Part shown: positions 40,415-47,847 of the stretch, in pieces | Position numbering within the stretch: position 1 is the stretch's first letter | How the letters are laid out: every line of letters starts with the position of its first letter | Origin: Alistipes sp. | Lineage (GTDB): Bacteria > Bacteroidota > Bacteroidia > Bacteroidales > Rikenellaceae | Length of the DNA: 64,000 bases | Reading direction: 5' to 3' | Assembly: GCA_017436185.1 (NCBI GenBank) | Contig: JAFSDP010000007.1 | Coordinates: 154,932-218,931 of the forward strand | Program-made: the position numbers and the translations under genes | The notes under the pieces: model-generated | The model's database searches: none | The model's input: the letters and a program-made list of their open reading frames with translations, nothing else | What the model was told of the DNA's origin: nothing

Positions 40415-41419
40415 ATGAAACAGCGCATCTCCATTCTCTTTGTCTTGCTCTCGCTACTGGCCGTCGCCTTGTTTGTATGCGACCTGGTGGTGGGTTCGGT
40501 GGCCATCCCCCTCGGGGAGGTATGGGCTGCCCTGACGGGGGGTGAGGTGGCCCCTGCGACGGCAAAAATCGTCTGCGACATCCGCCTCGTGAAGGCCTTG
40601 GTAGCCCTTCTGGCAGGTGCCGCTTTGTCGGTGAGCGGTCTTCAGATGCAGACCCTCTTCCGCAACCCTTTGGCAGGTCCTTTTGTGCTGGGTATCAGCT
40701 CGGGAGCAAGCTTCGGCGTGGCACTCCTGCTGTTGGGTGCACCGCTCGTGGGCGTAGCCGGAAACTCGTTCTTTTCGACCCTTGGAATGGCCGGTGCGGC
40801 CTGGATTGGCTCGGCGCTGATTTTGGTACTCATCGCCTTGGTGAGTCGCCGCATCAAGGACATTATGGTCATTCTGATCTTGGGTATGATGTGTTCGTCG
40901 GGTATCGATGCGTTGGTGCAGATTCTGCAATACCTCTCAAGCGAGGGGGCACTGAAATCGTTTGTGGTCTGGACGATGGGCTCGCTGGGCGATGTCAGCT
41001 CGGCACAACTTGCGCTGCTGGTGGCGGCGGTCGTCAGTGGTGGTCTGTTGGCCATCCTTGCCATCAAACCCCTCAACCTCTTGCTGTTGGGTGAGAATTA
41101 TGCCCGTACGATGGGTCTTTCGCTCCACCGCTCACGCCTTGTGATTTTCCTCTCGACGGTGCTGTTGGCGGGCACCGTCACGGCCTTCTGCGGCCCGGTG
41201 GGCTTCATCGGCTTGGCCGTGCCTCACGTGGCACGAATGCTCTTCCGTGCGGCCGACCATCGCATTCTGATTCCCGCTACGGCCCTAACGGGCAGTTGCG
41301 TATTGCTGCTTTGCGACGTGATTTCGAAGTGGCTGACCCTACCCATCAACACCATCACCGCGTTGATGGGTATTCCGATTGTTGTACTGGTGGTGATGCG
41401 CCATAAATCGATTGCATAA
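40415..41419 (+). CDS. btuC: ABC transporter permease for cobalamin
   Basis: A 334-aa FecCD/BtuC-family permease with about ten helices. Typical family stretches are visible: RLVKALVALLAGAALSVSGLQMQ, NPLAGPFVLGISSGASFG, ARTMGLSLHRSR and CGPVGFIGLAVPHVARML, the last being part of the coupling region that contacts the ATPase. Its stop codon is directly followed by the btuD start codon. It imports cobalamin across the inner membrane as a dimer with BtuD. Confidence 0.94.
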   Translation: MKQRISILFVLLSLLAVALFVCDLVVGSVAIPLGEVWAALTGGEVAPATAKIVCDIRLVKALVALLAGAALSVSGLQMQTLFRNPLAGPFVLGISSGASFGVALLLLGAPLVGVAGNSFFSTLGMAGAAWIGSALILVLIALVSRRIKDIMVILILGMMCSSGIDALVQILQYLSSEGALKSFVVWTMGSLGDVSSAQLALLVAAVVSGGLLAILAIKPLNLLLLGENYARTMGLSLHRSRLVIFLSTVLLAGTVTAFCGPVGFIGLAVPHVARMLFRAADHRILIPATALTGSCVLLLCDVISKWLTLPINTITALMGIPIVVLVVMRHKSIA

Positions 41420-42136
41420 ATGATACGGCTCGAAAATCTCTCCCTCGGCTATGCCGACCGTCCCCTGCTGCGTGGGGTTAATGCCCACTTTTGTCGGGGG
41501 CAGCTGACCGCGCTGGTGGGGCGCAACGGCGCCGGAAAATCGACCCTGCTGAAGGCTATTGCCTCGCTGGGGCGTTGTGTGGAGGGCGATATTCTGCTCG
41601 ACGGCATCTCCATTACCCAAGCTTCGCCCGAGAAGCTGGCTCGTCGCATCGCCTTCGTGACAACCGAGCGGGTGCGCATCGCCAACCTGCGATGCGAAGA
41701 TGTGGTGGCCTTGGGGCGTGCCCCCTACACCAACTGGATTGGCCGTATGCAACCCGAAGATCGGGCGATGGTCGAGCGAGCGTTGGCGTTGGTCGGGATG
41801 GCCGACTTTGCCCACCGCACGATGGATCGGATGTCGGATGGCGAGTGTCAGCGGGTGATGATTGCCCGTTCCCTGGCCCAAGATACCCCCATCATTCTAC
41901 TCGATGAGCCGACCTCGTTCCTCGACCTGCCGAATCGCTACGCCCTGTGTCGGTTGTTGGCTCGACTGGCGCACGACGAGGGGAAGTGCATCCTCTTCTC
42001 GACCCACGAGTTGGATATTGCCCGTTCGCTGTGCGACTCGATTGCCCTGGTCGATAATCCGCACCTACACCACCTGCCCACCGACGAAATGATGCGAAGC
42101 GGACTCATCGAGCAAACCTTCCGCATCGAGCCATAA
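41420..42136 (+). CDS. btuD: ABC transporter ATPase for cobalamin
   Basis: A 238-aa nucleotide-binding subunit. The Walker A GRNGAGKST (residues about 34-42), Q-loop region (ITQASPEKLARRIAFVTTER), a signature in the variant form MSDGECQ, Walker B IILLDEP and the switch His in STHEL are all present. It abuts btuC with no gap and ends the operon before a strong terminator. It powers BtuC; haem or siderophore ATPases share the family, but the operon fixes the substrate. Confidence 0.94.
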   Translation: MIRLENLSLGYADRPLLRGVNAHFCRGQLTALVGRNGAGKSTLLKAIASLGRCVEGDILLDGISITQASPEKLARRIAFVTTERVRIANLRCEDVVALGRAPYTNWIGRMQPEDRAMVERALALVGMADFAHRTMDRMSDGECQRVMIARSLAQDTPIILLDEPTSFLDLPNRYALCRLLARLAHDEGKCILFSTHELDIARSLCDSIALVDNPHLHHLPTDEMMRSGLIEQTFRIEP

Positions 42137-42173
42137 AAAAAGCGAAGTCCGAATCTCGGGCTTCGCTTTTTTT
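42135..42173. terminator. Bidirectional terminator between btuD and the antiporter gene
   Basis: AAAAAAAGCGAAG pairs with CTTCGCTTTTTTT, with CCGA/TCGG continuing the stem, between two convergent genes. The hairpin starts at the btuD stop codon. Confidence 0.93.
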
Positions 42174-42190
42174 GTAGGCTTCTTCGTTCG

Positions 42191-43489
42191 TTAGAAGAAG
42201 ATCAACTGCACCACCACATAGACGGGCAGCAGCACCACCAACGAGAACTTGAAGATGTAGCCAAAGAACGACGGCATCGAAATACCCTCCTGCTCGGCAA
42301 TGGCCTTGACCATAAAGTTGGGACCGTTGCCAATGTAGGTCATCGCACCAAAGAATACGGCACCCAGAGCAATGGCCTTGAGCAGCACCTCGGGAATGCC
42401 GGCCACCAGCGTAGCACCCTCCACCACCGGCAGACCCGTAGCCACCGTGTGGAAAGCCACCGCCGTCGGGGCGTTATCCAGGAACGAGGACAAAAGACCC
42501 GTCGAGTAGTAGAACTGCCAGGGAGCATCCAGACCCAGCGAGGGGGCGTGGGCGCTCAGGTACATCAAGGCGGGGGTCATCGTCGTGAAGATGCCGACAA
42601 AGAGGATGGCCACCTCCGCAATCGGGCCCCACGAGAAGTTATTGGCCACGCGTACCTCCTTCTTGGTCGAGTAGAGCGACAGCAAGACAATCACCAGCAG
42701 GACAATCTCACGCAGGTAACGCAGGTAGAGCGGAGCGTGGTGGTCGCCCATCCGGGGGATATAGCTCTGATTGAGGAAGACCACAGCGGCAATTACCATC
42801 GCCAGGTAGAGGAAGTTGATCGAGCCGCGAACACGAATCGGCTCCTTCTCCTCGTTATCACGCTGCAGGCTCAGCTTATCCTCCTTCTTATATTGGAAGC
42901 TATCTACAAAGTAGTAAATAACAAGCAGGGCAATACCGACAACCGCCCACTGACTAACCAGCGAGAAGAACCACTCGAACGAAGCACCACGCAGATACAG
43001 CAGGAACAAGGGAGGATCGCCCAGCGGGGTCAGCAAACCACCGCAGTTGGCCACCAGCGCAATGAAGAAGAGCACGGTCCACACCTTGTGCTCACGCTGC
43101 CGGTTAATCTGCAATAGCGGACGAATCATCAGCATCGCTGCACCCGTCGTACCCATAAATGAGGCCAGCAGCCAGCCCAAGCCGAGCAGCAGGGTGTTGG
43201 TAGTGGGGGTAGCGGCAATATCGCCCGTGACGTTGATGCCGCCCGTTACGACAAACAAGGCCAACAACAACATAATAAAAGGTACATAGTCAAACATCAA
43301 CTGATGGGCGACATCGGCACCGAAACCATAGGCCGTCAGGAAAAGGGCGGTCGGGATGGAGAGCAGCAACGTAAAGATGAGTTTGTTGCGGTTACTCTCC
43401 CACCAGTGTTCCGCGACGAGCGGAGCAACGGCAATCATCAGCAACATCACCACAAAGGGGATGAGCATCCAAAGAGTTACTTCCTGCAT
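42191..43489 (-). CDS. NhaD-type Na+/H+ antiporter (ion transporter superfamily)
   Basis: A 432-aa inner-membrane protein; the start at 43489 (MQEVTLWMLIPFVVMLLMIA) is chosen over an upstream frame whose first 94 residues are Arg/Leu-rich and cross the promoter and terminator. About 11-12 helices are visible. SSFLDNAPTAVAFHTVA and VANCGGLLTPLGDPPLFL match the paired conserved segments of the NhaD/citrate-transporter superfamily, as does FMGTTGAAMLMIRPLL. It probably exchanges sodium for protons; a dicarboxylate or arsenite-type carrier is less likely. It is a single gene with its own promoter and a shared terminator. Confidence 0.82.
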   Translation of the reverse strand: MQEVTLWMLIPFVVMLLMIAVAPLVAEHWWESNRNKLIFTLLLSIPTALFLTAYGFGADVAHQLMFDYVPFIMLLLALFVVTGGINVTGDIAATPTTNTLLLGLGWLLASFMGTTGAAMLMIRPLLQINRQREHKVWTVLFFIALVANCGGLLTPLGDPPLFLLYLRGASFEWFFSLVSQWAVVGIALLVIYYFVDSFQYKKEDKLSLQRDNEEKEPIRVRGSINFLYLAMVIAAVVFLNQSYIPRMGDHHAPLYLRYLREIVLLVIVLLSLYSTKKEVRVANNFSWGPIAEVAILFVGIFTTMTPALMYLSAHAPSLGLDAPWQFYYSTGLLSSFLDNAPTAVAFHTVATGLPVVEGATLVAGIPEVLLKAIALGAVFFGAMTYIGNGPNFMVKAIAEQEGISMPSFFGYIFKFSLVVLLPVYVVVQLIFF

Positions 43490-43510
43490 ATTTGTAATTT
43501 TTGAGTATAG

Positions 43511-43542
43511 CAAAGATACTATTATAAAGCGAAAGGAACAAA
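43511..43542 (-). promoter_or_regulatory. Promoter of the antiporter gene
   Basis: Minus strand: TTTG (43539-43542), 20 nt, TATCTTTG (43511-43518), an exact Bacteroidota promoter. The start codon is only about 22 nt past the -7 box. The -33 box overlaps the terminator of the next gene upstream. Confidence 0.8.
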
Positions 43543-43575
43543 AAAAAGAGGAATTCTTTTCGAACTCCCCTTTTT
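43541..43575 (-). terminator. Terminator of the Cys-rich lipoprotein gene
   Basis: On the minus strand AAAAAGGGGAGTTC pairs imperfectly with GAATTCCTCTTTTT and ends in eight T. It is 20 nt past the stop codon of the lipoprotein gene. Confidence 0.7.
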
Positions 43576-43595
43576 GGTAAGTAAGGCGGTAAGAA

Positions 43596-43880
43596 TTACT
43601 TCTTGATGGCCTCCTTAACGGCGTCAGCAGCAGCCTCAACAGCCTCAACGGCCTTCTCCTCGGCAGCAGCCTTAACCTCCTCAACGGCCTCCTCAACAGC
43701 GCCCTCAACGGTAGCTGCCTTGCAAGCCTCGCACTGCTCCTCAACGGGCTTCTCGCAGGGCTGACCCTCAACGCACTCGGTGCACTCGGTGCACTCCTCA
43801 GCCGACTTCGTTGCCTGACCGGCGCAGCTAACCATTGCAGTTGCAGCCAGAACCATCATAAACATGTAAATCTTTTTCAT
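43596..43880 (-). CDS. Small Cys-rich, Glu/Ala-rich lipoprotein
   Basis: A 94-aa protein; the start at 43880 gives the signal MKKIYMFMMVLAATAMVSC with the lipobox VSCAG. The mature N-terminal half holds six cysteines in the pattern CxxCxxC-x5-C-x7-C-x2-C (EECTECTEC, QPCEKP, EQCEACK). The C-terminal half is a repetitive VEEAVEEVKAAAEEKAV helix, probably amphipathic or a short coiled coil. No family is recognised. The cysteines could bind metal or form disulfides, and the helix might lie along the periplasm or cell wall. A promoter precedes it and a terminator follows, so it is expressed alone. Confidence 0.8.
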   Translation of the reverse strand: MKKIYMFMMVLAATAMVSCAGQATKSAEECTECTECVEGQPCEKPVEEQCEACKAATVEGAVEEAVEEVKAAAEEKAVEAVEAAADAVKEAIKK

Positions 43881-43928
43881 AGCTCCAAATCTATTAAATG
43901 AGTTGTTTGTTTGAGTTGTTTGCAGTTG

Positions 43929-43959
43929 CAAATATATGTATTCGAAAATGAAAAGCAAA
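43929..43959 (-). promoter_or_regulatory. Promoter of the Cys-rich lipoprotein gene
   Basis: Minus strand: TTTG (43956-43959), 19 nt, TATATTTG (43929-43936). The start codon at 43880 gives a leader of about 40 nt. Confidence 0.72.
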
Positions 43960-43996
43960 GAAATTGACCTGAAAATTATAAGTTAGGGCGATTTTT

Positions 43997-44467
43997 TTAC
44001 TTCAAAAGGTCGCTTAAAAGCAATTCTTCGCTCTTCGGAAAGGCTTTCGGGAAGAATTCTGCCACCTTTGCTTTCAAAATGATAGCCTCCTCGATCGTGA
44101 GGCAATTACCCACCGTAACACGGAAATAGGGGTTTTCGTAAACCATATAGAGCGCCTCGCCGGGGAACTTCTCCTCGAACAACGTGCGAGCCTCCATCGC
44201 TCCGGCACGGGCATCCTGCCCATTATCGAAGAAGATGCAGACCCGATAACCCCGCAGTGCAAGCGACTTTGTGTTACGATTTGAAAGGTCACGCACCACC
44301 TCGGCAGCCGATCCTTGCTCAGTAGCCACCACCGTAGCGGGAGCCGACGTCGCCTCGGAGATCACCTCACGGGCCAACTGCTCCTTGAACGAGCTAAGCG
44401 ACTGCGCCTCGGCGCACCACACCGCAGCCCACACAAAGGCCGCCATCAAAACCAATTTCTTCATCAT
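43997..44467 (-). CDS. Exported SPOR-like domain protein
   Basis: A 156-aa protein with a signal peptide (MMKKLVLMAAFVWAAVWCAEAQ). The C-terminal half (GYRVCIFFDNGQDARAGAME to FRVTVGNCLTIEEAIILKAK) has the beta-alpha-beta layout of SPOR domains, which bind denuded peptidoglycan glycans. The residues before it are low complexity and Thr/Ala-rich. It starts 3 nt after the LEA-like lipoprotein gene and ends the leftward operon that begins with the FtsX-type permease. A cell-envelope role is likely; SPOR assignment is from pattern only. Confidence 0.75.
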   Translation of the reverse strand: MMKKLVLMAAFVWAAVWCAEAQSLSSFKEQLAREVISEATSAPATVVATEQGSAAEVVRDLSNRNTKSLALRGYRVCIFFDNGQDARAGAMEARTLFEEKFPGEALYMVYENPYFRVTVGNCLTIEEAIILKAKVAEFFPKAFPKSEELLLSDLLK

Positions 44468-44469
44468 CT

Positions 44470-44976
44470 TTACTGCATCAACTTGGATAAATCGGAGATA
44501 TCTGCCCCAAATTTAGACAAAATTTCCGACAAAGGTACTCTTTCGCGCGAGATATTTACCGGAACGGGGCCGCCACGACCATCGACATCGATGCTGACGA
44601 AGAGTCCCGAGAGGTCGTTGTTGCGCAGTTTCGAGGCCAGCGTCAAGAGTTGTAGCGGGTTGCCAATCTCGATGCGCCAGCGGCTCGTGAAGGTGTCGGT
44701 CGTGCGGCTCTTGACGGTCACCGGCTCCGAAAGATGCAGCGCACCCAGCTCGGTCGAGGTGTTCAACAAGGTGATGGTTGACTCCTTGACGACCAGATTG
44801 TAGGCCGTGTCGTTACGGGCCGAGAAGTCGATTTCGAGCGACGTAAGCCCCACCAGGCGGACATCCTCCACCCCGATAAACTCCACCTTCTCACGCATCT
44901 TCTCCATCGTTTTGCGGCACGACGAGAGGGTTACGGCCACGCAAAGGGCCATCAACAGCAATAGGTACTTTTTCAT
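44470..44976 (-). CDS. LEA type 2-like lipoprotein
   Basis: A 168-aa lipoprotein (MKKYLLLLMALCVAVTLSSC, lipobox LSSC). The mature part is one beta-sandwich with the late-embryogenesis-abundant type 2 pattern (VEDVRLVGLTSLEIDFSARNDTAYNLVVKES followed by a second sheet with FTSRWRIEIGNPL). Its ATG overlaps the menG stop by 4 nt (ATGA), so the two are translationally coupled. The function is unknown; periplasmic lipid or envelope binding has been suggested for the fold. Confidence 0.8.
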   Translation of the reverse strand: MKKYLLLLMALCVAVTLSSCRKTMEKMREKVEFIGVEDVRLVGLTSLEIDFSARNDTAYNLVVKESTITLLNTSTELGALHLSEPVTVKSRTTDTFTSRWRIEIGNPLQLLTLASKLRNNDLSGLFVSIDVDGRGGPVPVNISRERVPLSEILSKFGADISDLSKLMQ

Positions 44977-45698
44977 TTTACAGCCAGATAAATATATGCA
45001 ATTCCAAAAAGTTGTTTGTGCGCCTCCACCTGCTTAAAACCTGCTTCGGTGAGCATCTCGACCACCCGCTCGGGACGGTGAAAGGCCGAAATCGAGGCGG
45101 GCAGGTAGCGATAAGCCGCCTTGTCGTGCGAAATCAATCCGCCGAGCCATGGCATGAAGCGATGGGCGTAGCCGTTGTAAAAGGCGCGCACGAAGCTGTT
45201 GCGAGGGGTCGAAAGCTCCAAGATGGCAACACGACCTTCACTGCGCACCACGCGGTGCATCTCTGCAAAACATTGGGCCAGGTGATCGAAGTTTCGCACG
45301 CCAAAGCCCACCGTGACAGCATCGAAGCTCTCGTCGCCTTGCGTAAGTGCCTCGGCATTGCCCTCGTCGAGTGTAATGCGTTGTTCCAGACCCGCCTTGC
45401 AAATCTTCTTCTCGCCTACGGCCATCATCTCGGTCGAGATGTCAAGCCCCAATATCTCCGCTTCGGGGAGTTTGCGAGCCAGGGCGATGGCCAAATCGGC
45501 CGTACCCGTCGCCAAATCGAGCACCTGTTTGGGGCTCTCTTGAGCCACCATTCGGGCCAGACGACGACGCCACAGTTGGTCGATGTTGAGCGTAAAAAGG
45601 TGGTTCAAAAAGTCGTAGCTCGGGGCGATGCGGTTGAACATCCAACGCATCTGACCGAGCTTGCCACCCCGGGCCGATTTTTCCACATCTTTACTCAT
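44973..45698 (-). CDS. menG: Demethylmenaquinone / ubiquinone methyltransferase
   Basis: A 241-aa class I SAM methyltransferase of the UbiE/MenG family. SAM motif I is VLDLATGTADLAIALA; the family segments WMFNRIAPSYDFLNHLFTLNID, EGNAEALTQGDESFDAVTVGFGVRNF and YRYLPASISAFHRPE are all present. It C-methylates demethylmenaquinone in menaquinone synthesis. The start at 45698 is preferred because it overlaps the stop of the upstream permease gene in TATGAGTAA; an ATG five codons earlier is possible. Also known as ubiE. Confidence 0.95.
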   Translation of the reverse strand: MSKDVEKSARGGKLGQMRWMFNRIAPSYDFLNHLFTLNIDQLWRRRLARMVAQESPKQVLDLATGTADLAIALARKLPEAEILGLDISTEMMAVGEKKICKAGLEQRITLDEGNAEALTQGDESFDAVTVGFGVRNFDHLAQCFAEMHRVVRSEGRVAILELSTPRNSFVRAFYNGYAHRFMPWLGGLISHDKAAYRYLPASISAFHRPERVVEMLTEAGFKQVEAHKQLFGIAYIYLAVK

Positions 45699-46932
45699 AA
45701 CGCATTGTTTCATCAGGTTTTACCGTTGCCACCACCGAGGCCGGAAGGAGCATCAGCACCACAATCGAGGCCACAAAGCCCACGTTGAGCAACAGCCACC
45801 ATCCCCACTCCAAACCGATAGGCACCGACGAAAGCAGGTAGCCCTCGCTATCGAGTTTTACGACCTCGAACAGCGCCTGCACCACGCAGAGCGTCACGCC
45901 CGCCACGTTGCCCCACACCAACCCTCGGAGGGCGATGTACAGAGCACGGTAGAGGAAGATGCGCCTGAGCGAACGGTGCTGCATCCCGAGCGCCTTCAGC
46001 ACACCAATCATTCGGATGCGCTCGAAGACCAAAATCAAGAGGGCCGCACTCATATTAAAGAAGGCCACCACCAACATAATAACGAGAATCACGGCCGCAT
46101 TGACATCGTGCGCCTTCAACCAATCGAAGATGTTGGGATAGAGGCGTTGCACCGCCACAGCCGTCACCGCAGGCAGCTCCTCGTCGCTATAGAGCAGATT
46201 GTGGTCCAACTCCTCGGCAAAGGCTTCGGCTCGGTCGAGCGACGAGAGGAAGATCTCGTAGCCCGAAATCTCGTCGGCATTCCACAACGAGAGGCGTTGC
46301 ACATTGCGTATGTCGGTAAATACCACCCGATTATCCATTTCCTCCATTCCCGACGAATAGAGGCCCGAAATTTTGAAACGGTCCCGATGCGGAGCCTCGT
46401 CCGTTTCGACAAAGAGCAGCTCGATGCGGTCGCCCACCCCCAACTGCAATCGATCGGAGAGCGAACGGGAGATCAACACATCTTTCGTGCGAATCGAGTC
46501 ACCCACCCGAGGCAATGCCCCCTCGACGAGCCACTCGCTGACGGGTTGCCAATCGTAATCCACTCCGACCCCCTTCAGCACCACCCCCTCGACCGCCTCG
46601 CTGGTGCGGACAATGCCGCCACGCTCGGCGTAGCGTTGCATCCTCACAAATCCATCGTGCGAAGCAATGAGGCGGCGCAATGCTTCATTCTCAGTAAAGG
46701 GCTCGGCATTAAGTCGTTGCACACCCCCGACATCGGTCACCACCACGTGAGCCGAGAAGGCCGACATCTTCTGCGAGATCTGCTCCTTGAAGCCCACAAT
46801 CACCGCCAACGAGACCACCATTACCGCCACACTCAACGCCACAGCGAAGATGGCAATACGCTCCATCACCGAGCGGGAACGGCCATCGGTCGAGTGCGCC
46901 ATACGGCGTGCAATGTGAAATTCGAGATTCAT
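45691..46932 (-). CDS. LolC/LolE-like ABC permease (FtsX family)
   Basis: A 413-aa membrane protein; the start at 46932 (MNLEFHIARRMA) gives the usual LolCE N-terminus. One helix near residues 28-52, a periplasmic MacB-type domain (about 55-275) and three C-terminal helices (about 280-405) including FFNMSAALLILVFERIRMIGVLKALGMQ, the FtsX hallmark. These permeases work with a LolD-type ATPase to extract lipoproteins from the inner membrane or otherwise transmit force. No ATPase gene is adjacent. First gene of the operon with menG, the LEA-like lipoprotein and the SPOR-like protein. Confidence 0.85.
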   Translation of the reverse strand: MNLEFHIARRMAHSTDGRSRSVMERIAIFAVALSVAVMVVSLAVIVGFKEQISQKMSAFSAHVVVTDVGGVQRLNAEPFTENEALRRLIASHDGFVRMQRYAERGGIVRTSEAVEGVVLKGVGVDYDWQPVSEWLVEGALPRVGDSIRTKDVLISRSLSDRLQLGVGDRIELLFVETDEAPHRDRFKISGLYSSGMEEMDNRVVFTDIRNVQRLSLWNADEISGYEIFLSSLDRAEAFAEELDHNLLYSDEELPAVTAVAVQRLYPNIFDWLKAHDVNAAVILVIMLVVAFFNMSAALLILVFERIRMIGVLKALGMQHRSLRRIFLYRALYIALRGLVWGNVAGVTLCVVQALFEVVKLDSEGYLLSSVPIGLEWGWWLLLNVGFVASIVVLMLLPASVVATVKPDETMRYE

Positions 46933-47054
46933 CGGCTCTGTTTTTCTTGAAAAGATAGTGCAAAGTAACACATAATTTCGTATTTTTGCGCCATATAAAG
47001 ACGGTTTTTGAAGAAAAATCGTTTTACAAACGAAACAAAAAAAAGACAAGAGAT

Positions 47055-47837
47055 ATGATCTACACGTTGATTACCCTGCTTCAGACGGGTTACTATGGTG
47101 AGGAGATGGGCTTTTACGGAGCCAACGGAATGGGCTACGGCGTTCCCGGACAATGGGGAATGTACCTGCTGATGATTGTCATTGGTGTGGTGGGCTACAT
47201 CGTGCAGGCTCGTCTGCAGGCCGTTACCAAGAAGTATTCGCAGGTGATGTTCCCGGGCGGTCTGACGGGCAAGGAGGTGGCCGAGAAGATGTTGCGTGAC
47301 AACAACATCCACAACGTCAAGGTGACTCACGTGGCCGGACAGCTCACCGACCACTTCAACCCCGCCACGATGACGGTCAATCTGAGCGACACGGTCTATG
47401 CCTCCCGCTCGGTAACGGCCGCTGCGGTGGCTGCCCACGAGTGTGGCCACGCCGTGCAGCACGCCCAGGGCTACGCCCCGCTGGTGTTGCGTTCGCAGTT
47501 GGTGCCCATCGTCAGCTTCGCCTCGTCGATTGCCACCTGGGTGATTTTGGCAGGTCTGGTATTGCTGGCAACCACCCAGAATGAGTTGGTCTGCTGGATT
47601 GGCATCGGTTTGATTGCCACGTCGGCACTCTTCTCGATTGTGACGCTGCCCGTCGAGTACAACGCCTCGGCCCGTGCTCTGGCTTGGCTCAAGGGGAGCC
47701 GTATGATGACCGACGAGCAGCTCGGCCACGCCCGCACGTCGCTCAACTGGGCGGCCCGCACCTACCTGGTGGCTGCACTGAGTGCCATTGCCTCGGTACT
47801 CTACTACGTCTTCCTGATTCTCGGTCGCCGAGACTAA
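47055..47837 (+). CDS. YugP-type membrane zinc metallopeptidase
   Basis: A 260-aa protein; the start at 47055 (MIYTLITLLQTGYYGEE) is preferred over an in-frame upstream ATG that lies in the -7 region. It has an N-terminal helix (about 36-50), the zinc motif HECGH at residues 128-132 in AAHECGHAVQHAQGY, and two more helices plus a C-terminal one. It is a YugP/neutral zinc protease family member, with no known substrate. A TATTTTTG -7 box lies at 46981-46988, without a matching -33. Confidence 0.88.
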   Translation: MIYTLITLLQTGYYGEEMGFYGANGMGYGVPGQWGMYLLMIVIGVVGYIVQARLQAVTKKYSQVMFPGGLTGKEVAEKMLRDNNIHNVKVTHVAGQLTDHFNPATMTVNLSDTVYASRSVTAAAVAAHECGHAVQHAQGYAPLVLRSQLVPIVSFASSIATWVILAGLVLLATTQNELVCWIGIGLIATSALFSIVTLPVEYNASARALAWLKGSRMMTDEQLGHARTSLNWAARTYLVAALSAIASVLYYVFLILGRRD

Positions 47838-47847
47838 TCCCCCGACT

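Noticed and set aside
43490..43771. A 94-residue N-terminal extension of the antiporter, rich in Arg and Leu
   Set aside because: It reads through a -33/-7 promoter and a terminator. The Met at 43489 begins a normal first helix.
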